DNA of 64,000 bases from Chrysomallon squamiferum. Taxonomy: Eukaryota > Mollusca > Gastropoda > Neomphalida > Peltospiridae. Shown here piece by piece: positions 41,093 through 56,773 of the stretch. The position numbers were made by a program, and so were the translations under genes. The notes beneath the pieces were generated by a model, which saw only the letters and a program-made list of their open reading frames with translations, did no database searches and was not told the DNA's origin. The stretch lies in the NCBI GenBank assembly GCA_012295275.1, contig CM022666.1, positions 10,947,077-11,011,076 of the forward strand. Direction: 5' to 3'. Each line of letters begins with the position of its first letter. Position 1 is the stretch's first letter.

Positions 41093-44000
41093 GTGAGAGA
41101 GAGATAGATAATGTTCTAAACTAAGAAAACTAAAGTAAGAAAAAAGATAAAAAAATTAAGTATAACATAGTAAGAACTTTTTTTAAAAAGCAAAAATAAT
41201 AAAATGAAAGCATAAAGAGAAATAAGAGGCTAAGTTGAAGAAAAGGACAGATTAAGAAAGGATAAACATTAAAAAAAATGTCTTCAGGAAATTCCTAACA
41301 TATAAATTGCTTTTTCCAACTGCATTCAACTCAAACCATAAATCTTTACATTGGTCTTCCAGTCCACAAAAAGTAACAGATATCTTCGTCATCAGAGTTC
41401 TTATTAGTTCTGCTATAGTAGTTTAACTTTATGATCATAATGGATATAAAAAAATTAAAAAAAATTTGTATAACTGGTTTTAAGTTACTGTAATCCTTCA
41501 GCATACAAGTAACATGGCTAATTTAACAGCAAGTTAATGTATTTTATCTACACACAATGATCATTAACTCCATTTACACTTCATTTAACAACACTAACAC
41601 AAAACGGACACATGATGAGTGTCACACAGAAGATCACTGAAATGGAAGTGTCCGAGGTTTCTGAGGTATCATTAAGAGAGTTTGTCAAATGTAATTTTTA
41701 GTTTATTAATGGCAGGACCGATACAAAAATAGTTCCTTATGTTTCTGTAAAATGAAGTCTCAGTAACTTGTTATTTTAATTTCACAAAGTTTTGTATATG
41801 TAATAGATTAATTTTTTGACATGAACACTGTTTGACTCAGCCTTTTACTTTCATTCCCAGTACTCAGCCTGTCAAGAATTATGAATTAAAACAAAACATT
41901 TGAATTAAAATAACTATACCTTTAATTAAAATAATATTTAAACTAAATGAATTTGACTTGTATGCATCTTAAACATTTGCTTAAATGGTACACTTATTTA
42001 GAAAGAAAACAGTTTGTAACAATATCTGATGGTGATATATATATTTATTTATTTATTTAGTTTTATCATTTAGTTGAAATAACTAAAACTGTTAAAATGG
42101 GTAGACACAAGCAGGTCAGAACGCTGTGGATTCAGAGAGGAATTTAACACAAAGCCAGAAAGCTGGACACTGTGTGACCCGCACTGATAAGTCATCAGCA
42201 AACACAGGCACAGAGTTTAATTTAACTTGATTCATTTTCCAAAACTCCGTTACCCTTTGAAACAAATCTTTTACAATTAAATATTCTGAAATAAAGTTGA
42301 ACAAAAATTCATAGTCACTTTTAAAAAATCGAATATCATGAATGAAGATTCATTAAATAACTCACCGACATATTCAGTGTTAATGATTCTTAGGTGACAA
42401 AAATAAGCTTTTTATATAATAATGATTTGAAGGAAAAAAATAATTTTAACAAAATTTAAATAGCATAAAATAAATAAATAAATACAAATGTTCTATAGAA
42501 ATTTTCTACAAAAAACATGTTATTTATTATAAATTACTAAATGAATTATGCCCCAAAAAGGCATGATTGAGCAGAACCAAATTTATCTTTATGCACTATT
42601 TGTGTTGTTATTAATCAAAAGATGTAAATTTCATGAACACACAACAAATATGTAAAGAACGTTGTAGTAGTTGTTTTCAGAGACTGTATTTAAACTGAGA
42701 AATAATTCAAACAGCTCCAACATTGTACTCAGATTGTTGTAAATTAGTCACACAGTAAATGTCATAGTATACTACATCAGCAATGTCAACAACAACAACA
42801 GCACTGCCTGGCCCCACACTACTGCTTCAATTACATCATCTTTTTAACATTTAGTGTGAAATATTCTCTATAGGTTGGCATATTTATTTCTCTTTTTAAT
42901 ACTTTATTATTAGAAAAGGTTGCACTCTAATGAAACTAAACTTGGAATTAATTATTATGTAATATTGACAGATGACAGGTAGAACAATGACCTAGAAAAT
43001 GATGTCATGGAATCAGTTAATTAAACTGCTTTAATATTTTTAAAACAAAACTATATATATATGAATATAATGTAAACATTAAATGTTGTGATAAAAAAGC
43101 ATTGTTCTCTGATAAAGTAACTTTGAAGTCTATATAAAATTTTGTTCTGACTTCAGGTACACTCATACTGCAAGGTTATTCAGGTATTTTTACCTGTGGA
43201 TGTAATAACACGTCATTACAGGTAAAATCTTTTTTCTTTGTAACCTTTCAAGATCAAACAGATGTAGGTAGCATTGCTGAAACACCTCAACATTCTTCCT
43301 GTTTCATCCAAAACACCTCAACATTCTACTAAATGTCACCATGGAAACTACTGGTTAAACTCCTACCTTAGACAGGAAATGGAATCCAATCCACATATTT
43401 AAAATAATAAATAAATAAATAAATAAATAATTTAAAAAAATAATATATCTCACTTTAACTTTTTATATATAAACCTTTTCTGATAATAATAAGTAAAAAG
43501 CCAGTACACATATGTACCTGACTTAGTGATGTTGCAATTAATCTGCTTGCTTGAAAACTGCTTTTTATATGTCAGTTACTAAATTATAACAAAATTCTTC
43601 TATGTAGATCTGAATTGTTAATAATGTAGTTTAACTTGTATACAGATGCTTTAATTTACATGTAAAATATATTAATTTTTTATTTTATAAAATAATTTTA
43701 TAACTCTTATATTTTAATTTGTAAACAGTGTTTTTTTGTTTTTTTAACTTAATGTGTATTCCAATTTAAATACAATGATTTAAATTTTGTATATATACAG
43801 TGTATTTTTAAAGCATTTTAAAACTGTATTTTAAGTTGAAATTTTATTTATTTCAATTTGTAAATAATATTTTTCAATACATTTTAATGAGTAAACAATG
43901 TTTTAATTGAACAATTTAATGTACATTATCTGCATCAATATTTTATTCTAATCTGAATTATTCCAATCAAACATTCTTGACAAAAGTATACTCCATCCTT

Positions 44001-47000
44001 AAGATACAAGCAAATATACTGGACCAAATTACCACTACTTAACTAGTGTATTCCTACACGACACGAAGGAGTGCCTGAACATCAGACACCTGACATGACC
44101 CGTGCAGTGTGAAGAATGCAGGTAATGTCAGAACATTTACCAGGTAAATGTCAGATCTGCACAGATTTAATTTGCCTCCCGTTCTCATCAGCCTCCACTT
44201 CAGCAAACATCTTGACCAATCAAAACAAACATTACACTGACCTTTGGCAAACAGAAAGGTTGTGACAGGGATCCCTGTTAAGACTGCAGAGTTGGCCAAT
44301 GTACATGAAATTTACATTTACTTTTATTGTGTGCTCTTGTTTTTTTCCTTTTTTTTAATCATCTTAATTTTTAACCATCTTTTTAAAATTAAATTTAAAA
44401 TTTTATTAAACCTTTTTTAATAGCTGAATTACTAAAACTTGCTTTTATATAATTTTGTGATTATTAAACCATTACATAGTAAGTTGAAAAAGTATAATAG
44501 CTTTTGGAATTCTGTTTAAAAATCAATGGTGTATAATGTCTTGTCAAACAACATTTAAATCATTTGCTTCCAAAGTATATAAATTATTTTCTTTATTTGT
44601 ATTTAAATGATTCCCCATTTCTGTTTTTCAATCATTTCCTTTCATAGTATTTAAAATATTCCCTTTAACTTTATTTAAATTAATCCTTTTTGTTGTATTA
44701 AAATGATTCCCTGTCACTGTATTAAATGATATCCTGATTTTCATTTTTATTAGCATTTTAACAGGTAATATCAATAACAATGGTCTGTTACATTAATAAA
44801 ACAATGAACAATAACAAAACAAATAAATAAACAGAAATAAACAAATAAATTAAATAAACAAATAAATAAGAAATATAAATAGGTAAACAACACAAACAAA
44901 TAAATAAATAGAATCTTGTAATAATACAGAACCATCAAAGTATAATGAATCTATCAAAAAAAAAAAAAAAAAAAAGTTGTTGGGTTTTTCCCCAAACACC
45001 TGTGATTTGAGCTAATTTAGAATTCTGGTCTGATGTTTAGAAAGCTGAATACTGGAACCCACCAAGACCCCAGTCTACAGCACAGTGAACCCACCAGTGA
45101 CCCACCCACAAAACAAATACAGGTAATGGATCAGTTTGGACAACCTTGATTAATTACAATTTTTCAGGTACAATTTTTCAGGTACATTTAAGAAAGCACA
45201 ATAATATTCATATCTGGTATAACATATGTGCATTAAAAAATTTTAAAGTCTTCATTAAAGGTATAAATAATATATAAAAATAAAGATAATTTCATATACA
45301 TATTTTCATATTCATAAATATATATATGAAATTCTTTTTCTCAAAATTATTATTCATTTTAATTTTTTTTAATCATGTTTATATTAATGTAAATTTTAAA
45401 CTAATACGTAGTTAAATATTTATCTGATGATCCAAATAACACTTCTGATTTACATACTTATAGGCAATCATTTAATAGTAATTCTCTATTGCTACATATA
45501 ATTATTCCCTCAGTCTTTTGAATATATTTGTGCAGACTGGAATCTAGATTAAAATAACTAAGGGCAGACAATCTAATGGGTATAACAAACAACTGAATGT
45601 TTAATGACATATCAGTATTTTGTTTATATAATTGATTATCATGGTCATTAAAACTGCTGCCAACCGAAGAGAAGCAGAGTCAGCTAGAACTCATTTTCAT
45701 CATACAAACACAATGTTCCCAATTAGTTTCTTAAAACATATGTAAAACAACAACAACACAGAGGTAATAACATAAATGTGGCTCTACATCCACACATTTC
45801 TCAAGGATTCCAGTTTAAATATTAAACATGGACAACCGATATGACAGAAGTAAAATTACTTACTTGGGAACTCAAGCCCTCCAAATGACAGGTAGATCTT
45901 GTAGGGGCCTGACTCCTCTGGTGTGTAGGAGACTGAGAACTCCCCCACCCTGTTCTCTGTTACCTCCACTGGAACGTTCCTGCCACTGGGACTCATCACT
46001 TGTACATTGTGATCTGACTGTCCAGCCTGAGTCATGTCCACTGCATGACAACAACAACAATAACAACAATGACAACAACAACAACAACAATCATGATCAT
46101 CATTATCATCATCATCATCTTCATCATTCATGAAGACACTTTTTTATAATGAACAACAATAAATAATTATATTTAATAATTACATATTTAATTCTAAATG
46201 TATTTAACAATGAATAATAATAGTGTATAAATTTAATTATATATATTAAGCAATAAATGTGTAAACAGTTATAAATTTAATTATAAAGTATTTAATTATA
46301 AAAGTATTAGATCAGATATACTGTAAGTCCTCCAATAATTAAAATATTTATAATATTTAATATAGTGGCTTTAACATTAACTACTTAGATTGTATTAAAA
46401 TATACAGTGTATTAAAATGTGTTAAAGTGTGTAACTTTGTACTGACCACTGAATCCTGCAGTCTCGCCCACATTTCCACAGAAAAACCTGTCCACTCTGA
46501 TACGATTGATATCAAAGACTTCAATGTAGAAAGGACTTCCCTGAATCTGCTGTCCAGCAAAGGATACATCAACCATGTGACGACCTCAAAACAGACATAA
46601 ACATATGTAAATGAAGGACAAACGGGTGCACAGAAAGATGAATGGACCGCGATGGATGGATGGACAGGTGGAGAGAGAGAGATGAGTTAACACACACACA
46701 CACACACAGAGAGAGAAAGATGGATGCATGGACTGGTGATGGGGTGGGTAGGTAGAGAAGAAGGAAAGTATATAGAGAGGATAACAGACAGTCAGACAGG
46801 GAATTTCACAAAACATTGAACACACACACACACACTCACACACACACACAAACACACACACACACACACTCACACACACACACAAATACACACACACACA
46901 CACACACACATACAGACTAATGTCTAAACATACGTATAACTGTTCTGTGCTTTACCACAGTGTAGACACCCAGACATACACACAGACATACACACCTGCT

Positions 47001-50000
47001 ATGACTGGTGTCCACTCAACTTTGTAGTTTCCGTCTTGCTGGGGTATCAGTCTAGCTGGTATCTCTTCACCATTGGGTGCTGTCAATGGAAACATGCATT
47101 ATTAAAATACATCTTTAAAAATCTTATTACAGCATTAGAGACAAAATAATTCAAATAAAATAAAATAAATATTAAATAATAAAATAAAATAAATTCAAAT
47201 AAAAAATAAATAAATTTAATATTAACTACTAATAAAAGTTAATTAATTGTATGCTTCAGTGCTGATAATTTTATTCTTTAGTAACACAACTAACAGTTTA
47301 TATATTTGGTTATAATAATTAATGATTAATTATGTATAATTATCAAATAAAAGTAAAAATTGATCATATATTCATTATTAATTATGAAATTAATAAACAT
47401 GTTTTAATACTGATAATATATCTAATCTATAAATAACAACAATGAATGAGAATCCTTAACCATTAACACAGGTAATTTAGAAATGACTAAAAATGATAAG
47501 CAGTATGTATGTATTTCAACTGACAGTTTGGATTATTTATTTACAACTAAAACATATTTACTGAATTCCTAAATAAAAATATTATAAATTTAAAAACATA
47601 TGAATCCTTTACTTCAAAAGATAAATTAAAGATATATTTGTTTCAGAATGCCGAGTGGTAGGATTTGTCGACAGTAACTGAAAGGAACTGCAAAGCTATA
47701 CATAGAAAATGTTCAAAGAGCAACAAGACTTGCCAAGCCCACAGGAAAGAAATTACACACATGAAATAGTCACACATTTTTGTACAAATGTAACACAGAG
47801 ATTTATCTTTTCTAGTTCCTGAAAAGCACCAAGATAATTTATAAAGAGCAACATCAAAAGCAAAGATTGATTATAGTTAGAATGCATCCTTGAGCATGCA
47901 CAAACAAATGCTATGATGGCAAACACACAGACACATGCATACATTTCTTCATAAATAGACGTATTTACACAATAATAAAAAATACAATAAACTAAATAAT
48001 ATTTGTATCATTATAATAACATTTTGATGTTACATAACAAGGGATTAACAATTAATATTAAAACCTCTGTCATTGTTGTGGCTAACTGGGTTTAAACACT
48101 GAATTAAAATATATACTTTGCAAAACTACTCCAAAACACATTAAACACAAAACCAAACCCCCTATGCAGCACAGAAAGATTACCAGTAACATTCATTCCC
48201 AAACACATCACTGTCTATACAGTGAAAAAAAACAAAAATGTTTCCAAACACAATGTACAGTTCAAATGACACAAAATCATCTCAAACACATAATTAACAT
48301 TAAACCAAATCATTCCTCAACAAACACAGTGCATGCAGATCTAAAACACAAAACACATCCTTCAAGCACAAAACGGTTTACACAACAAATAGCCAGTCCC
48401 CAGACACAGAACATTTAAACAATGCATAAAACATCTCTCAAACACAGAACATTTAAACAATGCATAAAACATCTCTCAAACAGTTACAGTTTACACAGGT
48501 CTTTTGTCATTATTTTATAATGTTACACAATATTCCCATATCCAGAATATTTTCTTATTTTAGATACAAATACATGCACAAACAGAAACAAACAGATTTA
48601 TTCAGTTTGCAAAACAAAAGCCGCGAGTTTGTCAAGGCCCAGACTCCTGCTGCCAGATTCACATGCCGTTGCCATGCCGCAGTTGAAAGATACGTGGCAA
48701 CCTTTGATCCCGACATTTAGGTGCTCCATGTCAATTGTTTTGCCATCCATCTGCAAAATAAAGAAGTTCTTTCCCTTGCTCTGCAGAGGCTCGTATCCAC
48801 GGAAACTGATTGTGATAAATGTTGGCATCTCTTCCTCAACATTTATAATGAGAGGACATCCTGAGGAAAAAATGATTTGTATAAATAATTTAAAAATAAA
48901 ATTACATTTAAAAAAATAAAAGAAAGAAATTTAAATAATTTAACTAATAAATCATAAAATTTAAATATCACGATTTCTAAAGTAAATTTTGAAATTTAAA
49001 TAATTTTATAAATACATATATATATAAATTTTATAAAACAAAAGTAATTAAAAATAAAAACAAATAAACAAATAACTTGAAAATAGGAGCAAAATTTAAA
49101 TAACTGAAAAATAATGTCATATGAACTGAAATCAGATGAAAACATGACAGAATTAACAACACTGACAGAATTTTGTCACCCAGACTAATTCCTACCTGGG
49201 ATTTGTTCCTCGTTGAATTTAACGCTGACGTCATAGTGGCCGATGTCAAGAGGTCTAAATGTGTATCTGTATTTTCCATCTGTGACAGGTTCGCAGTACG
49301 TAGGAACACGCTGACCACGATGTGAGACAACAGCTTCCAGCTCGCCCATACCAGCAGCCGAGGCATCAACTGTGAAGTATTTAAAACTCACGTAAGCAGT
49401 TATAAACAGGGTGAATGTTTTCAGAATACACTCATTGGTAAAAAAATTAAAATGTAAAAATAGTTGGTATTTTGCATAATACCACTGTTGATATGTGCAA
49501 AATATGTGTAAAGAAACTTTCTTTGTATTATAAACATCAGTGCTGAGTAAGGAATCCAGCAGTAAAAGAATTTGGGTACCAAAAAATTATAGAAAAGAAA
49601 TAATTTGCCGGTTCACAGAACATACATCACTCACCAACTTTATGATTTACTTGAAATAGCAACAAGAAAAGATTTGTTTGCGTGTGAAATAAAAGTCATT
49701 TGCTGTGTTTATACACTTTCTTTACAAACAAATCAATGAAGAAGTGATTTGCTGGATTTCTATACAACAGAATGTTTTCACTCACCAGTAAAAGCAATCT
49801 CACGCTCTTTCTTTGCAGTTCTGTCAACATCAGTGATTCTCACAAGGCTGGGGTCGTAGGCGTGGCTCGTGAAGGGGCTGCCGTGTAGTCGTGTCCCAGC
49901 AAAGAAAACATCTACGAGGTGAGGACCGACCTCCACTGGGGTGAACTCCGCCCTGCACACGTGACCTTTACAGGTCAAACGACATGGAATTTCATGACCT

Positions 50001-51469
50001 GATGGACCTACAGCAATAAAATTATAAAAATAATTAAACTGTTTTATACATGAAATGCTCCACCCATAATGGAATATCATCACCTGAGACAATAAAATTA
50101 TAAAAATAAATATATTTGAAATATAATACCTGTAACAGAATTGTATTATCTAATGGACATGGACCAATAAAATTATAATAACAGATATTTGTGATATATA
50201 TATTTAATATTTCACACCTAACAAAATTTCATAATCTGAGGCCCCAAAGCAATACAGTTATAATAAGAATTAAATGGTTGTAATGTATATTAAGTCCATT
50301 AGGTTCAGTCCAGAATTTTATTTAATAGAACAGAAAATTCTTATAGTTGTGTTTCAATATAAATGTCTCTGGACTGAATTTGTCTTAATTCAAATGTAAG
50401 ATTTTAAAGTTCGTTTAGTCATTTTTGCTACTGGTGAAAAATCTATTTTTAAGAAGGGTAAATACTTCAAGCTATATGCTTATGTCACATGTAACAGAAC
50501 ATAAAAGTAATCAGACATATAAAATATAAAATAAATAAATAAAATAACATTAATAACACAGTAAACTAATGTGTTAAGTTTAAGTTATTTGAGAAAAGAA
50601 TTAAAGAAAGAACCAACTTTTGATCTGAATGGCCAGGTCATGTTCGTCCATGCCGTGCAGGTCAACACTGAACCACGCCTCCCGATACACCTGTGACATC
50701 CGCAGTCCCTCGCCACTCATTGTCACACTGTTGCTGTCGATGATGTCAATGTGGTAGGGAGAGCCTGAAAACAAAAAAATCATTTTATGCTATCATATAT
50801 GTTAACAGCTTTATTATAGAACATTTAGTTTCATTCAAAACATTTGAACATAAATGGATTATTAATTTGAAAACATATGTTCTTGTTGACAAGATCATTT
50901 AAAACATTTCAACTTATTAATCAATTTAGTCAAAACATTTTCACAAACAGCCAGATTCACATAAATATTTCGGCTCATTAAAGACATGACTTAAAATCAT
51001 TCAAATTGTTAACAGATTCTAACAAACTCAACTATGAATTATGTGACCTGCAACAGCAAAATGAGTCAAAAGTCATTTTCTTTGTAATGTTTTTTTCATT
51101 CTCTTACTTTTATTTTCACTCACTCGCTTTGGCTTTCTCTCTCTTCCTCTCTCATTCTCTCTTCATTACTAAAACACAAACCTGGCAGAGGATACTGGTT
51201 GAAGAATATTGTCACAATGTGTGTGGACAGATCCCGAGGGGTAAAGGTCAGTTCATATCGACCACGCCCAGTCTCTTTTATTTGACTGTTGACAACATTT
51301 CCACAACATTTCACTTCAGCATTGAGATCTCCAAAACCAGCAGCAGTAGTGTCAACTGAAATTTAAATAGGTCTCACATCACACATAAAATCTTAATAAC
51401 AACACAGTGATAATTACAAAAATTGTAAATACACATACACAAAAACAGACACAGACACACACATAAACA

Positions 51470-51508
<39 letters not shown>

Positions 51509-52523
51509 ATTCAAACCTACACACAAAGATACAAATCTCTCTGTAAAATACAAAGATATACAAAAACAGTGCTAATTAAAAGACAAATAACAGGTAACTC
51601 ACTTTGGAAGTGTATAGGTTTTCCCAGGTATGCTCGTCCAGGTGACTGCACTTTGACAAGTCTAGGATCGTACACGTTCGTTGTAAATGGACTTCCCTTC
51701 ACCTCAACCCCACTGTACTCAACTTGGACCTTGTAAATTCCTTTACAAAATGAAAAAATCATCTGTTAACAGTAATGTAAAATTTGTTAAAATGTAAAAA
51801 ATAATAGTGATAAGTGAAATAATATTAATAATTTATATTTATTATGAGTTTATTTGTACATTGCTTTAGTGACATTAGTCACAGGATCAATTCTCCTGGA
51901 GGTACAAAATATGTTATTTTCAATTCATGACAGTTGCAAATAAGCACTGAATTAAAGGTTTTAGTTTGTGCTGCCATGTATCTAGGAATTTTACACAAAA
52001 TCTGTAGAAAAAAATAATTTGCTGTTAAGCAATTCCTATTATTATCAAAAGTTGTGTGTTTCTGTAACAGTCAGCAAATCATGTACAAAAATAGTGTATA
52101 ACCCATGGCTTGACTATTACTGACCATCACAAAAATCATCTCCTTGCCAAATAAAAAATATTTAAATTTAACCAGCTGTTGTGTATTAAAAGAATAATTA
52201 CCCATTTTGAAAGGAAATGAATTGTTATTAAACACAGTCATTTAGTTAATGCATTTTTTTTTTAAATCACCTATTTCATTGGGTGTGTAATCTACTCTAT
52301 AGGATGAATGTGAACTTCCAGATATTCTCACAGGAATCTCGTATCCTCTTGGAGCTGTAACATACAACATATATATAATAACACATACAAAAAGTGTCTC
52401 AGAGATGTGTATGTTTATACTCTACATGTTTGTGTGCATATGTGTGTGTAGTGTGTGCAAGAGGGTGTTTGTGCAAATATGTGTGTGTGCATGTGTTGGT
52501 ATGAGTGAAAGATTACTTACTCA

Positions 52524-52577
<54 letters not shown>

Positions 52578-55500
52578 AGTGTATGTAGGTGGATGGGTGT
52601 TCCATTTATGTTCTATGTTTAATCATTCAGATCAAAGATGTGCATTTTAAACCAGACTGCATGTTTAATTCTTTCATTAAACACAATATCACTCATTTAA
52701 AGATTTCTTTAAGAGAACCTGCAAAATACTCACAGAAAACTTTGATTTTCAGTTCACCCTCGGCCACCCCATGTGGGTCGACTTTGAACGATGCGAGCAT
52801 GTTGGCTGGGACGAGGGTGAGTCCCTGCCCAGACACAGTGATCAGATCACTGTCCACCACGCGACACGGAAACGGGCTGCCTGAATCAAAACAAAACACC
52901 AGCTGTCAACAACACACGATGTTAGTATGTACAATACTTCTATTTATCTATAGCTTGTTTATTTGCAAACTGAGTGTGTGTGTAGGGAGTTTATTCATTT
53001 GCATGTATTTGTCTGTGTGAATGTTTGTATGCAATTGTTTGAGCGTGAGTGTGTGTGAATATGTGAGTGTGGCCATGTGTACACATGTAACGTGAATGAT
53101 TAATGTACACAGTAGTGTTTAATATTTATGATATCTCACACACCTGGTACTGGTTCTCCGTTGAAGCGTACATGCACCTGGTGAATGCATGCTCGCTGGG
53201 GAGTGAATGAAACTCTGAACAGCGTGTCTGTCTCCTGTCTCACATAGTTAGGAACACTGTCTCCATCAGCAAGGACATGAATCTCCAAATTGCCATCACC
53301 TGCATCACTGGCATCCACTGCAACAAAGCAGAATCCAGTCAGAATATTTCCTTTCTTTATAATGTCATGTATAAATCTGTCATTGCTATATGCTGCACAA
53401 TGATCCTTAATTTGTGTAAAAAGTAATTAATTTAACATGGTTTCAGTATGAGTATTCAAATTTGAATGTAATGTCATAATATAATCATATGCGTTTTAAT
53501 GGGTTTTCACAGATAGGTTTGAACATTTTAAGATCCTGTGTATTGAATCAGGTTGTGGTGTCACTTTCTCAAGGTAGTAAAAATAGCAATAATAATAAAT
53601 TATCTAATGACTCCACAGAAAAAAATCATGAATTTATGATACTAAAGATGTTTTTAAAGATACTTTAGGACTGAAAAAACTAGTCAAGCTTGCCCAACAT
53701 TTTCAATGATAACTTATACATGTAGTGCTTATCTTTGAAAATGCAAGGGACAATGGGAGTGGAATAAAAATGAATATTTATTTTAGGAGTTGTACTGTCA
53801 TACTGAAGATCTGAATTAAAACAGGATGGACATACACACAGACAGAATAACTCACATGTAAAAGATGTAGGTTTTCCCAGAAAGGCTTGTCCAATAGGTG
53901 ACACTCTGACAGAGGAAACATCAAAAGATTTCACTGTGAATGGGCTTCCCTGTATGAGCATGTCAGCATACTCAATAATAACTTGATAATCACCTGTTGA
54001 GTAGTAAATATCACTTATATTTACAGTGTGCATTAAATATTCAAATTACAATGACGTTGACAAAAATATTAACTTATCAGTTGATAAAATCTCATTTGAT
54101 AGTAAATTTCTACTTATTTAATTAATATTATTGTTTTTGTATATAGAAATAAAATAATTAGTTGATAACATGCTGATAAATAGTAAATATCAGATATATT
54201 TACACCATATGTTAATTATTTATATTAAACTGATATAGTATCACATTCAATAACCATATTTCTATTAGAAAATGAAAACAGACATTCTCTAATTTTAATG
54301 AAGTTAATGAACACATTATGTGATACATTATCGACTATTTCATATTTAACTTGAGTCCATAATATTTGTATTAATTATAAATATCATAATGCTATATTAT
54401 CAACTACTTATTTGATATTTGTAGATAGTACATAACACTTATATTAATTATTAAAACTGCAATAGTAATTTATTACTAAATATACTACATACTAATAATT
54501 ATTATTACATTAATTGACAATACCAACAACATAAAACAAAAATAAATAATAAAAGAATATCAATACAATGTTTAAAATGATAAATAAACAGTGAAATAAT
54601 ATTAAGTTAAATACACCATGTGGTATAACAGTTATATTACATACCTACTAATGTTGGCATCCATTCCACTCTGAAATTTTTGTCATCTTTCTCTTTCACC
54701 CTAGCAGCGATCTCTCTACCATCAGGAGCTGAAATAAAGAAATTAATTCTACATGGTAAATTTGTCATACATGACCAGTTTATATAATGTATACAATGAT
54801 ATAAATACATTTTGTGTGTGTGAGTGCACTAGATGGAGGGAGTTGAGAAAGAGAGCTACTAATAATTTTTAAGTGTTTAATCATTCATAAATAAAAAACA
54901 AAACCTTTAAAATTAATCTCACTGTTATTTGTGATAATTTAAAAACATTTTATAATATATGGTAATATATATATCCATTTACAGAAATTAATAAAGAAAA
55001 CAGAAATCACACTATTCAGATTGTATCAGTCAAGATGATTATAACAGAACTGATCATTATTTTAGTTTATGTGCTACACACCTATTATTTTGACATTGAT
55101 ATCGGGCAGGGCTGCCCCTGGGGCGTGTATGTTGAAATGAGCCTGTTTGTGACAGGGGACTAAGCTAAGACCATCCCCACTAGCACTGATCTGACTGGCA
55201 TCCATGAACTCAATCTGAAACGGGCTTCCTAGAAAACACAAGTTAAAAATAGTAATAATAATAATAGTAATAAAAATAATAATAATAATAATAATAATAG
55301 TAATAGCAATAGTAGTAGTAGTAGTAATAAAAATACCAATACTACTAATAGTAATAATAGTAGTAGTAGAAATAATAATAATAATAGTAATAATAATAGT
55401 AATAGTGGTAGTAGCAGTGGCACTAGTAGTAATAATAACAACAATAGCAATACTACTAATAATACTAATAATAGTAATACAGTAGTAATAATAATAGCAG

Positions 55501-56664
55501 TAGTAGTAGTAATAGTAATAGTAATAAAGTGAATTTTATGCTTGTGTACAGGTTGCAAAGATTCATCTGCTGCTTATGTTACTTTTGATGCTGACTATGA
55601 AGAATCAGAACAAGTGGTTCAAGATGTTTGGTAAAAACAGACTCACTATAACAATCCATTTACCCTGCCTTTGAGAATGGATCAGCATTTTATAATATGG
55701 CTCAAATGTATGAAAGTCCTTGTGTTATAACCTTTAAATAGTTGGCCATAATAGGACTGAGATAAAGGATGAACATGTGGATGTCTGTTGAGTGTGTGTG
55801 TGTGTGTTATTGTGTCTTTACATAATCAATACTAAAACTCCTATGAACCCTAAGTTAGTGGATTCTGCTTAGAATTATTCATGATTACTGAAATTCTACT
55901 TGGCAGCCATGGAGATTTCAGTGATATCAAAATGAAGCTTAATGCCACCCACTAATGTATTTATACAAGGTGTAGAGTACGATATTACAAATATCTCCGT
56001 TCCCTTCCACACCTGTAATCAGAATAATAAAGGTGTAGTAAATTACCTGGAACATGGTGTCCATTGTACTTAATTGTTGCACGGTGGGTTAGAGCCTGGC
56101 GACCGACAAAGGTCACTTCAAAACGACCCCCTCCTAAAGCTCGAGCTTGATTTGGTATGTTACGACCATTTGCACTCACAGCAATCTCAAGAGTTCCCTC
56201 CCCTGCTGTTGATGCATCAACTGAAATTTAAATTTAAAACAATATAAATAAATATAACAAGTAAGATTACTACCATACTAAATTGAGTAAAACAGGAATT
56301 ACACTTACAATAAGAAGAAAAAGTATAACATTCATACTTCATTAAGATTAAAAACCAAAACTTTATTGTATTCAAGGGTTAGGTGGAAATTTCCACAGAT
56401 ACTTACCAATAAACTTGCATGGTGTTCCAACAACACCCTTTGGTATCTGTGAGACTCGTACTTGGTTTGGGTCAAATGATTTCACTTTGAAAGGACTTCC
56501 TTTAATAGGGATACCAGACAAACTGACCTGAACTAAGTATGTTCCTAAAAATTAAAAAACAATTAATAAGTAAGCATGAAAGTAAGTAAGTACGTAAGTA
56601 AGTAAGTAAGTAAGTAAGTAAAGTAAGTAAGTAAGGAAGGAAGGAAGGAAGGAAGGAAGGAAGG

Positions 56665-56719
<55 letters not shown>

Positions 56720-56728
56720 GAAGGAAGG

Positions 56729-56773
<45 letters not shown>

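Larger units (their letters stand above)
37011..45863. other. Filamin intron upstream of the alternative first exon
   Basis: About 8.8 kb. It must hold the promoter of the short filamin if that form exists; no TATA or initiator was identified with confidence. Contents seen: a TAG/GTA-rich stretch at 37640-37760, degenerate repeats built on TATCC (38415-38760) and on TTCCAGT (39080-39760), a compound (GA)n at 41009-41107, and several short microsatellites. No other exon with a filamin motif was found. Confidence 0.5.

Noticed and set aside
44240-44299. Possible extra exon in the long filamin intron, ending GCCAAAG|GTCAGT
   Set aside because: No ATG in frame, no supported acceptor, and no filamin motif.
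48598-48860. Calling the 48860 exon a mandatory terminal exon
   Set aside because: A phase-1 donor at 48702 parallels that of the neighbouring unit and lets the repeat continue into 47079, so an internal exon is the better primary model.
55229-55558. Poly-leucine frame
   Set aside because: It is the translation of the AAT/AGT array.
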